A DNA stretch of 64,000 nucleotides from Verrucomicrobiota bacterium (GTDB lineage: Bacteria; Verrucomicrobiota; Verrucomicrobiia; Limisphaerales; J093). The DNA is taken from contig JAOSKK010000004.1 of the NCBI GenBank assembly GCA_027493615.1, forward strand, positions 1-64,000. The letters run 5' to 3'. Both the position numbers and the translations under genes were made by a program. Of the stretch, positions 30,361 through 38,535 are shown piece after piece. The notes under the pieces were generated by a model. It was not told where the DNA came from, did no database searches, and was given only the letters and a program-made list of their open reading frames with translations. The first letter of the stretch is position 1. Each line of letters begins with the position of its first letter.

Positions 30361-30548
30361 GTTGTCCCCGGCTGACCGCCCCGGAGGCGGAACGTCGGCT
30401 GTTGGCTGCAGGTTTCACCCACCTCCGCTCCAAGGGCAGCCACCGCATCTACCGGCGCGGTCAGGACCGGGTCGTGCTGCCGTTTCACCCGGGCAGGATG
30501 CTGCACCCCAAGATCGCCAGGCAGGTGATCGAGGCGGCGGGGGATTGA
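30353..30548 (+). CDS. hicA: HicA-type mRNA interferase toxin, one-base frameshift near the start
   Basis: HicA toxin with a double-stranded-RNA-binding-like fold. After the start (MPKL) the frame shifts by one base near 30365 and then reads PRLTAPEAERRLLAAGF, LRSKGSHRIYRR, with the catalytic histidine in KGSHRIY, and VVLPFHPGRMLHPKIARQVI. Removal of one base from the TCCCC run restores a normal 65-residue protein. The arrangement hicB then hicA with overlap is one of the two usual orders. Confidence 0.82.
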
Positions 30549-30735
30549 ATGACGGTACCCGCGGAAGAGCACGTGACGTCCAGGCGGCCGGACCCCGGGG
30601 TCGCCGGACCCGCTCCCGCTCTCCCTGCGCAACGACTTCCTCTACTGCCCGCGCCGGGAGTTCACAGAGTTTCGGCGGCTCAAATCACAACTGAGGCTGC
30701 AGTCGGCCCGGTCCTCGGGCCGGGGCGCGGATTGA
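30549..30735 (+). pseudogene. Fragment of a Cas4 N-terminus
   Basis: Starting one base after the hicA stop, the ATG at 30549 and, after a one-base shift, the residues PLPLSLRNDFLYCPRREFTE match the N-terminus of Cas4 or Cas4-Cas1 fusions (P-L/I-S-x-L-N-x-F-x-YCPR-R), including the first Fe-S-cluster cysteine. Homology stops there and runs straight into a CRISPR-repeat-like sequence. The nuclease core and any cas1 and cas2 are gone. Confidence 0.55.
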
Positions 30736-30738
30736 AAC
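30702..30738 (+). CRISPR. Single orphan CRISPR-like repeat
   Basis: A 37-base unit ending in GGATTGAAAC, the 3' handle typical of type I repeats, with an internal 7-bp hairpin (CGGCCCG, loop GTCCT, CGGGCCG). It directly follows the Cas4 fragment, the usual position of an array relative to adaptation genes. No second copy is visible downstream, so no array can be claimed; it appears to be the last repeat of a deleted array. Confidence 0.5.
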
Positions 30739-30855
30739 ACGCTCGAGTAGTCGTGGCTGTCCACCACCACCGGTTCCACCCCACGGACTCCTCTGCAGGC
30801 TTGGAAGCGCGGTGGACTTCTGTCAGGGTGCCGCCGCCCAGTGTGCGGAACAGAC

Positions 30856-32277
30856 CATGTCAGCGTCATCATTGACCGGATCGAGCGTGTTGCTGGTGGA
30901 AGACGAGCCCCTGTTGCGCCGTCAACTCGCGGCTTATCTCGAGCGTCAGGGCGCGGAGGTGACGGCGGTGGCGGATATGGCCACGGCCCGGCAGATGCTC
31001 GCGTCGATGCCGTGCGACTTTGCGCTGGTGGATGTGAATTTGCCCGACGGCGTGGGGACGGATCTGTTGCGTGAAGGGGCGTTCTCCCCGAACACGGGCG
31101 TCGTGGTCATGACGGCCGAGGGAGGGGTGGGCGGGGCGGTGGAGGCGATGAAACTGGGGGCGCTGAACTACCTGACCAAGCCCTTTGAGCCGGCCGAGTT
31201 GCTGCTGGTGTTCAACGCCGTCCGGAGGGATCGCAGCGCGCGCCGGCTCGAGCAGCATCGGCGCGAGGACGACACGTTGCCGGAGGCGGAGTTCTTCTTT
31301 GGCACGGGTCTGGCGGAGCTGCGGGCGCAGTTGGATCGGATTCTGGCGGCGGATCGGCGGATGCAGGGGCGGCTGGCGCCGGTCTTGATCCTGGGGGAGA
31401 CAGGTTCGGGCAAGACCACCATCGCCCGCTGGCTGCATCAGCATGGCCCGCGCGGGGATAAGCCCTGCGTGGAGGTGAATTGCCCGGCGCTGCCGGACAC
31501 GCTGGCGGAGTCGGAGTTGTTCGGGCATGAGCGTGGGGCGTTCACGGATGCGCGGTCGGCGCGGATCGGGCTGTTCGAGGCGGCGGATGGGGGGACGCTG
31601 TTTCTCGATGAGCTGGCCAGCCTCTCCTTGCCGCTGCAGTCCAAGGTGTTGACGGTGATCGAGGACGGTCGGATCCGGCGGGTGGGAGCGAACAAGACGG
31701 TCGGCGTGGACGTGCGGTTGGTGGCGGCGTCCAACCGGGATTTGAAGGAACTGGTCGCCGCCGGACAGTTTCGGGAGGACCTGTACCATCGGCTGGACCT
31801 GTTCCGGCTGCGGATTCCACCCCTGCGCGAACGCGTTGCGGACATCGGACCCCTGGCGGAGACGCTGCTGAAGCGGATCTGCCGGCGCCAGCGTCTGGCG
31901 CTGCGGCCGATCACGGAGGAGGGACGGTGCCGGTTGGAGGGTTGGTTGTGGCCGGGGAACGTCCGCGAACTCGCGCATGAAATCGAGCGGGCGGTGGTAT
32001 TCGAGGACGGGCCCTTGGAGTTCCGGCACCTGCAACGGCTGAGCGGGGGTGCGCCGGGGGGTGCCGGGAGGGTGGCGATGGGGAGTGGTTCAATGCGGGC
32101 TATCGGTTCCCCGAGCGGGGTTTCTCCCTCGAGCAGGCCATCGACCGGTTGGTGCAGCATGCGGTTGAACAAGCGCAGGGCAACGTGTCGGCGGCGGCAC
32201 GGTTGCTGGGAGTGAGCCGGGATGTCGTGCGGTACAGACTCTCGGGTCGGGCGGGAGGGACCAAGGCGAGTGAGTAA
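30856..32277 (+). CDS. NtrC-family sigma-54-dependent response regulator
   Basis: A three-domain activator. The receiver domain (SVLLVEDEPLLRRQL; phospho-acceptor aspartate in FALVDVNLPDG; lysine in YLTKPF) is followed by an AAA+ domain with Walker A (LGETGSGKTTIARW), the sigma-54 contact loop (ERGAFTDA, a known variant of GAFTGA), Walker B (GGTLFLDELA) and FREDLYHRLDLFRLRIPPLRER. The C-terminal Fis-type helix-turn-helix (GNVSAAARLLGVSRDVVRYR) is reached after a one-base shift near 32070; the true stop is at 32277. No histidine kinase gene is adjacent. A near-consensus sigma-54 promoter starts 144 bases after its stop, in front of a small secreted-protein gene, its probable target. Confidence 0.9.
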
Positions 32278-32421
32278 GGCGCAGGGGTTGGTCCGGGGTG
32301 CGCAGGCACTGGGGGATTCTCCCCAAGCCGGACGGAGCGGTGGTCGGGTTGGTGAGGGTGAGACACTTTATAAATCATTGTGCAACAACAACTCGCGCCA
32401 TGTGCTGAGTCGCGGACTTCC

Positions 32422-32437
32422 TGGCACGGAGATTGCG
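32422..32437 (+). promoter_or_regulatory. Sigma-54 (-24/-12) promoter
   Basis: TGGCACG-GAGA-TTGCGG matches the RpoN consensus TGGCACG-N4-TTGC(A/T) at every conserved position of the GG and GC elements with correct spacing. Transcription should start near 32449, giving a leader of about 64 bases before the ATG at 32513. The upstream 140 bases, with a short AT-richer patch (TTTATAAATCATTG), would be the place for activator binding sites. The gene immediately upstream encodes an NtrC-type activator. Confidence 0.75.
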
Positions 32438-32512
32438 GTAGACCATGGGTGTTTTGAGCGGTTCGTGATGTGAGTGGAGACCGTGATCAAACACTTGGCG
32501 ATGAGAGGCGTT

Positions 32513-33000
32513 ATGAAGATTCTGAAATCCCTCGGTACCGCGGTGCTGCTGGCCCTTGGATGGGCGGGCGCGTCTGGATGGGCTGCGGACGGCGGAAATG
32601 GCAACGGTGGCGACCCGGGCAATAACGGCAACGGAGGGCCTCAGACGCCCGGTAATCCCACCGTGGGACCGGTCAAGCCGGACAAGCCCGCGCTGCCGAC
32701 CGAGATCAAGGATCTGATCGACCGGTTCCAGGCCGAACAGAAGGCGCGCGTTCAGGAGCTGAAGCAACTGGCCCGCGAAGCCCAGGGGCGGCGGTCGAGA
32801 AGCGCGCGCAACTGCGGGAGCAACTCCGGGATCAGCTTCGGCAGATGCTGTTGGAGCAGAAAGAGAAACGGGAGCAGCTCCGGGAGCAACTGCGCGAACG
32901 GCTCGAGCAACTGATCCGTGAGCAGCCGGATCGCCGGGATTTGATCGATGCAGCCCGGGAACAACTGCGCGAACAGAAAAAGCACTCGAAGGACGAGTAG
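32513..33000 (+). CDS. Small exported coiled-coil protein, target of a sigma-54 promoter
   Basis: Start at 32513 gives a signal peptide (MKILKSLGTAVLLALGWAG, cleavage probably after GWAA). A Gly/Asn-rich linker follows (GGNGNGGDPGNNGNGG), then a Pro-rich stretch, then a long charged helix. After a one-base shift near 32790 the helix continues as repeated heptad-like units (LREQLRDQLRQMLLEQKEKR, EQLREQLRERLEQL) and ends KKHSKDE. The mature form is thus a roughly 80-residue coiled coil on a flexible tether. I do not recognise a family. The RpoN promoter directly upstream and the neighbouring NtrC-type regulator suggest strict, signal-dependent expression. Confidence 0.75.
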
Positions 33001-33217
33001 GCCAGTGACGGGAAGCGGCCGGTGAGCTCCCGGCTGTGGTTCCCTCGGCGCCGGCGACCTGGTGAAACAGGCAGCCGGCGCTTTCGTTTCTCGGGAGGTG
33101 GCGTCGGACGATTGAGCGCTCGTCCACTTGTCCTGCAAGTCCCTTGATTCCCGGTCTTGCGCCGCGAGAAGCAACCAAAGCTCGCCTGGCCGGTGGGACT
33201 CGAGTAGATTCCCGCAC

Positions 33218-34235
33218 ATGTCCGCCGGCCGAAACCAGTCCGGGCATAACACCCAGGACGGCGCCGCGTTTGTCACCACGCGGTGGAGCTTGGTGCTGGC
33301 CGCCGGCGATTCTGCGTCCGAATCCGCCCGACCGGCCCTCGAAACCCTCTGTCGCGCTGGAAACGGCGAACGTCAGACTTCAGATCGCGCTTCGACCCGG
33401 CCTGCTCGCCCATACCGGCCAGCGGGATTTCGGATACGACCTCGGTTGGGCGGATTACGCCGCCTGCCTGATGCTTCGCGAAGAAGCGGAGATCGCCATC
33501 CACGGCCGTGTTCATTCCGACCGTGTCGATGCCGCATGGCTGGCCGCCGCGCGTCAGTTCTGGGCCCCCACCGGCGACCTCCTCAACGAAGCCGAAAACC
33601 ATGGCCGCCACCGGAACTGGACCGAGGCACGAACCGCCTACCTCCAGGCGATGGATACCGGTCCCATCAACTGGGATCCCCACGGCACCTTCATCACCGA
33701 AGTTCCGTTGAAGGTTGCCACCACGTTCGCGTTGACCGGCGAACACGACCGTTACCGCGCCCTCTGCCAGGAACTCCTCCAGCACGCGGACGAAACGCAG
33801 GCTGAGTACGCATCGGTCGCCCTGATCCTGCCCGAGGCACTGTCTCCCGCGCTGGTGGAAAAGGCCCGGCGAATCCTGCGGCGGGCCGCAGCACGGCTTA
33901 ACGACTCGGGCACGTCCCGCCCCCAGGACGACTGGATATGGCTAGATCTCGGAATCGCCGAAGCCCACAGCGGGAACACTCAGGAAGCGCTTTCCGCCCT
34001 CGCCAAAGCCCGAACCGCCTTCAACCTCAACTGCGCCGGCGTCGCCTTCGCCTCGTCCGCCGCCCTGCTCGTCCGAAGGGGAGACGCCGCCGATGCGCAA
34101 CAGTACCTGGCGAAAGCTGGCGAACTCCACCAACGCATCCTCGCGGAACACCCCAATTCCCTTTCCCAACACTGGCACGAGACTGTCCGACTCGAATTGG
34201 CGCTCACTCGGACACACGAACTACGTTCTCGATGA
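33218..34235 (+). pseudogene. Deletion fusion of an ECF sigma factor N-terminus with a Ser/Thr kinase C-terminal domain
   Basis: From 33218 the first 46 residues (DGAAFVTTRWSLVLAAGD ... ALETLCR) are the N-terminus of an ECF factor like that at 3749. Exactly where YWYPLY would follow, at about 33355, the sequence changes to the C-terminal domain of a verrucomicrobial/planctomycete kinase in a different frame: ALETANVRLQIALRPGLL, GWADYAACLMLREEAE, FWAPTGDLLNEAE, NWTEARTAYLQAMD and TFITEVPLKVATTFA, to a stop at 34235. The rest of the sigma factor, the kinase domain and any WD40 region, several kilobases in an intact pair, are missing. The product cannot be functional as written. Confidence 0.7.
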
Positions 34236-36042
34236 CTAAAGTTCATTTCAACCCTGCGTCCCCAAAACCATCGCGTATGGAAACAACCCGCCGTGCAAAC
34301 CGCGCACTGGAAGTGCTGAAACATTCGCTGGCCATACTGCTCATGTGTCTATGCTTCCTACCCGTGTGGGTGGCCGCCGACGTCGTTTCGACTCCACGGC
34401 GCAGCTTCGAGTTCTCGCAGTCGGGTGAGAGGGTGTCTTCCTTGGCTGTTTCTCCGGTGACAGACCACTTCTTGGTTGGGGTCCACGCCGCGAATTCCCA
34501 CAGCGCCTACACCGCTCCTCTGTTACGCGACATCTACACCGGTCAGACTGAAGTGGCCCACGTGCCTAGCCACAGCCCAGGTCGCCCTGCTCGATCCGTT
34601 CCTGTGGTTACCTTTGCTCCCGATGGCCACCGTTGCCTGGCAGCCGCGGCTTTTGATGAGCCGCACGTTCCCGGGGGCAACCTCATGATGAGCGTTGTGC
34701 TTGGGGATCTCGCCAGCGGTGAGATCGTATGGAGATTGGAGCGCCATTCCATCCTCAATCCGTTCCAACACAACGTCGCCGTGGCGTTTTCCTTGGACGG
34801 AACTGAGGTTCTCACTGGGGACGAACTGGCGGCCGGGTTCTGGAACTCCGACACAGGAGCCCTAGTCCGTGAATTCCAACTGCAAGACCTCGCGGCTGCT
34901 CGTAATCCGTTTCCCATGGTGGCGCTCTCTCCTCGGGGAACGGAAGTCTTCGTCCATCAACCGGAATCCACAGCGGTCGTCGATGCCTTCACAGGAAGGA
35001 AAGTCCAAGAACTGCCTCGCGCTCGTTCCGGCACATTCACGCCGGACGGCCAGTCGCTGCTGGCGGAGTTCGCCAACGGAGAGTGGACTGCCGAGCCGTA
35101 GGCATTGATGATTACAGGCGATGAGTCGTCGCAGAGCAACGTCGTAGTCCATTTCTATTCGGAGGACTGGGCCGCTCCCATGCAGTCTATCGAACTAACA
35201 CAGTCGTCGTTGTGGAGGGTGGCACCCGACACCCGTGCGGACCGAGTCTGGTTGGCCCTTGACCACGGATGTGTCATCGCCCTCTACGATTTGGCGACCG
35301 GACAGGAGTTGAGGCGTTTTGACTTGCTGGGGAAATCCCGCAACAGGGAATTGAGGTGCTGGCAGCACCCAGTGGTTTCGCGACAGCGACAGTGTGGAGT
35401 GCCATGACCGGGAACCCAATTGCAGCACGTTTCACAGAAGATAGTAGTGTTGTCTTGGCGGCGACTCTCATCGGCGACGGGGCGACCGCGGTGCTCGTCA
35501 TGGCGCCAATCGTGGGCTGTTGTCTGGGCAGCGTTGCGGTCACCGTGTGGGATGTCGCAACGGCATCAATGCTCAGGGCCATGCCGTTGCCTGATCGGCC
35601 TGACGGAATGGCGAACTACGCGACCTTTGCCAACATCGCAGCCGCCCCGAACGGCAGGCGTGTTGCCATTGGGACCGTGACAATCAATGGAACCGGAGGG
35701 CTGGATGTGTTCGATATCGAGGCGGGAGTTCACCTGCGGCATTTTCTTGGCGGCTGGACCTTTGAAGGCCCTCGAGGTGTGCATGGTGTCACCTACGGCC
35801 GCGACGGCCTTAGTCTTTCCGCTCGTTACCACGATTTCGTGAGGGAGTGGGACGTCCGTGATCTTGTCACCAGACCACGCTGCTTGCGGTCACCGCACGG
35901 CAATGAAATCCACTGGGACCTTGGCGCGCTCCAGTTCGCGCCGTCGTTGAATGGTCCCTGGGCCGATCTACCTGCTGCCAGTCCTTTTCGGCTCTCGCCG
36001 AACGGCGACCATGGCTGCTTCCGCGTGAAGGTGGAGGAGTGA
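34232..36042 (+). CDS. Exported WD40/quinoprotein-like propeller protein, interrupted
   Basis: Start ATG overlaps the stop of the preceding relic (ATGA); an alternative start at 34277 gives a signal peptide with helix LAILLMCLCFLPVWVAA. The body contains irregular propeller blades (VVTFAPDGHRCLAAAA, VAVAFSLDGTEVLTGDELA, ALSPRGTEVFVHQP). The frame is stopped by an in-frame TAG at 35099-35101 and continues in the same frame (MITGDESSQSNVVVHF). A one-base shift near 35345 leads to the remaining blades (VWDVATASMLRAMPLP) and the shared C-terminal module (LQFAPSLNGPWADLPA ... GCFRVKVEE). Because one lesion is a point stop and not an indel, this copy may really be dead. Codon GC is lower than in neighbours. 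Confidence 0.65.
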
Positions 36043-36101
36043 ACCAAGAGTTCGCAAGAATCCGTCACAAAACCAGAGAACGAACAGCGAACCGCAACGT
36101 T

Positions 36102-36877
36102 ATGAAATCAACGCATCTCACTGGTAGAACACGCAGGCTCACCTTCGCACTAACGCTCACCGTCGCCGCGCTTGGCAGCCCCCCGTGGTCGGTGCCATGG
36201 TTTCCGATTTCGACGATGGTGTGCCCGATTGGACTCAGTCGGTACTGCGGGGAGTGACATTCATTGAATCGGGCGGGCACCTCGTGGCGACCGGGAACAT
36301 TCCGGCGAAAATCGACTGCGTTACGTGGAACCTCAGTTCCTTTAGATGGTCCCAGCCCGTCGCGCTCAGGGACGGCGAGGTATTCGAGTTGCGCGTGGAT
36401 CTTCTGGAATTGGAACCGAACGATGTTCAGGCGCTGCTTACCTATGTCGAACTGGGTGTCGGCGGCTATTCCCTGGTGAAGGACCGGGATGAGATCTGGC
36501 TCAGCAAGTTTCGGTGGGTGGATTGCGGGGCCAACGCCCCGTTCTTTTACGAGCAGATCGTGACCAAGAACGAGCGTGTCCGCCTGGTATTGGAGTTCAA
36601 GAAGGTGGGTCCAAGCCTGCAGATCACGAGCAAGGTGCTGGATCTGGACCGGGATAATGCCGTGGAGTTCGAGAGGACGGTCACCGATTCTCCTGACGTT
36701 GATCTCACGGTTCGATCGTTCCGCGGTTTTACCTGGTCGCCGGATGCCGGCGCTCCTTTCCTGAACGGTCATGGGGAGATCGCCTGGAGCCCTTCGATCT
36801 GGACGTCAGCCGGCGCCGGCTGCGTCCCCCGCTTTCGGCTGGTAACCGGCAACCGACGAGTTCATCCGGGCGGGTGA
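36102..36877 (+). CDS. Exported protein of unknown function, one frameshift
   Basis: Start at 36102 gives a signal peptide (MKSTHLTGRTRRLTFALTLT). A C6 run at 36179-36184 shifts the frame; thereafter it reads AMVSDFDDGVPDWTQSVLRG, LVATGNIPAKIDCVTWNLSS, and LRVDLLELEPNDVQALLTYV. The fold looks like a single beta-sandwich of the concanavalin/LamG type. The C-terminus (GAGCVPRFRLVTG) may again be the FFR/FYR module. No family recognised. GC is lower than average, as in the gene before it, so both may have been acquired together. Confidence 0.6.
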
Positions 36878-37230
36878 CGTACCGGAGCCAGCTACTGGCC
36901 AGGCCGAAGATATCCCATCCCCATCCCCGGCGTTCGTAATCTGCGGAGAGCACAAGACGATGGCTTTCTCCACCGATTTCGAACCTAGGGGATTTGTCGG
37001 GGTGGTGGATGGCTGATCTGGCGGAGCTCCATCCGAGAGTCCGTGTCGGCGTCATCCATCGGTTTGCGAGGGACGCCGACGTTTGCCTGGGATGGAGGAA
37101 GACGGCACCGTGCAGACGCGCCTACGAACCTTGACGTGGCGTGCCTCCGTCCGCGGGAAGGGCGGCGTCGCAGTCTTGTGTGCGCAGTTTTATGTTGTCA
37201 GCGGCCGCCCGAGCGCGGAGAGATAGCGCC
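36878..37230. other. Intergenic region with a possible toxin remnant
   Basis: About 350 bases without a convincing gene. On the minus strand at about 36885-37000 the residues FEIGGESHRLVLSADYERR, followed later by SSWLRYVTRPDEL, weakly recall the core of HigB-type toxins, interrupted by unrelated residues. A 9-bp stem (GTCGGCGTC with GACGCCGAC) lies near 37050-37080. Confidence 0.3.
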
Positions 37231-37991
37231 ATGCAATCCTCTGCCCGTGTTCGTCCGCAAGGCCTTCTCCTCCCGGCGATGTTGTTTGCGCTGGTTCTCT
37301 CCGTTCGCGGCGCGACCGTGGAGGAGGGGTTTACCGCCATGTTCAACGGCCGGGATCTCACCGGCTGGGAGGGTAAGCCGGGCTGGTGGTACGTCGAGGA
37401 CGGGGCCATCACCTCCGAGAGCACTCCCGCGAAGCCCTGCAACGCGGCGCATTACCTGATGTGGCGCGGGGATTGCCCGGCGACTTCGACCTGCGCCTCG
37501 AGTTCCGGCTGCTCGGCGGTAATTCGGGCATCCAATTCCGCAGCCGCGAGTTGCCCGACTGGGACACCTCGGGTTACCAGGCTGACATCGAGGACGGCGA
37601 GCAGTGGACCGGCTGTCTCTTCGAGCACACCCGCGGCGGGGTGTCCATGCGCGGCGAACATACGGTGATCGACCCCGACGGCACCAAGCACGTCACCTCG
37701 CTGGGCGATCCCAAGCAACTCCTCAGCCACGTCCGCAAGCACGAGTGGAACACCTACCGCATCACGGCGTGCGGGCCGGAGATCACGCTCGCCATCAACG
37801 ACGTGGTCATGTGCCGGGCCGTCGATCACCAGACCGGTGTGGCCGCGCGTTCCGGGGTGATCGCCCTCCAAATGCACCCCGGCCCGCCCATGAAGGTCCA
37901 GTTCCGCAACCTTCGCATCAAGACGTACGACGCGGCCGCACCAACGTCCGCGCCCGCCCGTCCTACGCCTCCCGCGACCGCGAAGCCCTGA
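37231..37991 (+). CDS. DUF1080 3-keto-glycoside hydrolase-like exported protein
   Basis: Exported LamG-like protein of the DUF1080 family, some members of which cleave 3-keto-glycosides. The start at 37231 gives a signal peptide (PQGLLLPAMLFALVLSVRGA). The diagnostic opening EGFTAMFNGRDLTGWEGKPG and the metal/active-site region NSGIQFRSRELPDWDTSGYQ, with the later WNTYRITACGPEITLAIND and IALQMHPGPPMKVQFRNLRI, are all present. A one-base shift near 37465 divides it. The end is Pro/Ala-rich. The next gene downstream, a Gfo/Idh/MocA-type oxidoreductase relic, would have been the natural partner producing 3-keto substrates. Confidence 0.88.
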
Positions 37992-37995
37992 CCTC

Positions 37996-38400
37996 ATGAG
38001 CCCCCGCTCCTGGACCACGCTCAGCCGGCGATCGTTCCTGCGCTGTTCTGCCAGCGCCGCGCCGCTGCTCGCGTTGCCCAGCCTGGTCGGGCGCCACGTC
38101 TTTGCTGCTGCCCGGACAACCCGGGGCCAATGACCGCCTGCGGGTGGGCTTCATCGGCCTGGGCGGCCGGGCCCGCTGAATCCTGCTGTAGGAGGCCTTG
38201 CCGGGGGCGGACCTGGTGGCCGTGGCCGACTGCTACCGCGCGCGGATCGAGATCCTGCGCGGGGACTACACCAGCAATCCGGCGGTGGGTGTGGGATCCC
38301 CGGGCCGAGACCTTCGCGCGCGATGCGGAGGCCAACCGCTTGCTCTCCCGCCCCCGCCGCGCGGGATACGAACTGCGGTCGCTCGGCTAGTCCGAGTATT
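37996..38400 (+). pseudogene. Truncated Gfo/Idh/MocA-family oxidoreductase with Tat signal
   Basis: Begins five bases after the DUF1080 gene with a Tat signal (SRRSFLRCSASAAPLLALPS). A one-base shift near 38110 leads into NDRLRVGFIGLGGRAR, the glycine-rich NAD-binding motif. Two in-frame stop codons (38177-38179 and 38189-38191) then interrupt before EALPGADLVAVADCYRARIE. Sequence similarity ends around residue 80 of about 400. The combination of point stops and truncation shows a genuine pseudogene, not merely sequencing indels. Confidence 0.75.
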
Positions 38401-38420
38401 CCGCTCTCTCCGCGCAAGCC

Positions 38421-38483
38421 TGTAGGCGCCTACGGGCGGTTGTAACTTCGGGCGAATGTTAAATGTTAAGACACGACCCCAAT
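38421..38483. repeat. Degenerate palindrome pieces (families B and A)
   Basis: GTAGGCGCCTAC (38421-38432) equals the two tips of a family-B palindrome joined without the middle. TGTTAAATGTTAAGACACGA... (38456-38483) aligns with the family-A right arm with several substitutions. Both lie at the broken end of the oxidoreductase relic. Confidence 0.5.
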
Positions 38484-38535
38484 GGTGGAGCGCTGGACGT
38501 TTACGCGGCCGCGGTGGACGGCTACTTTGCGGCGC

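Noticed and set aside
31500..31560. GAFTDA in place of GAFTGA in the NtrC-type protein as a sign of inactivity
   Set aside because: The D variant is common among functional sigma-54 activators, and the adjacent RpoN promoter supports activity.
36885..37000. Possible HigB toxin on the minus strand
   Set aside because: Only about 20 residues resemble the family and they are followed by unrelated residues; not enough to annotate a gene or pseudogene.
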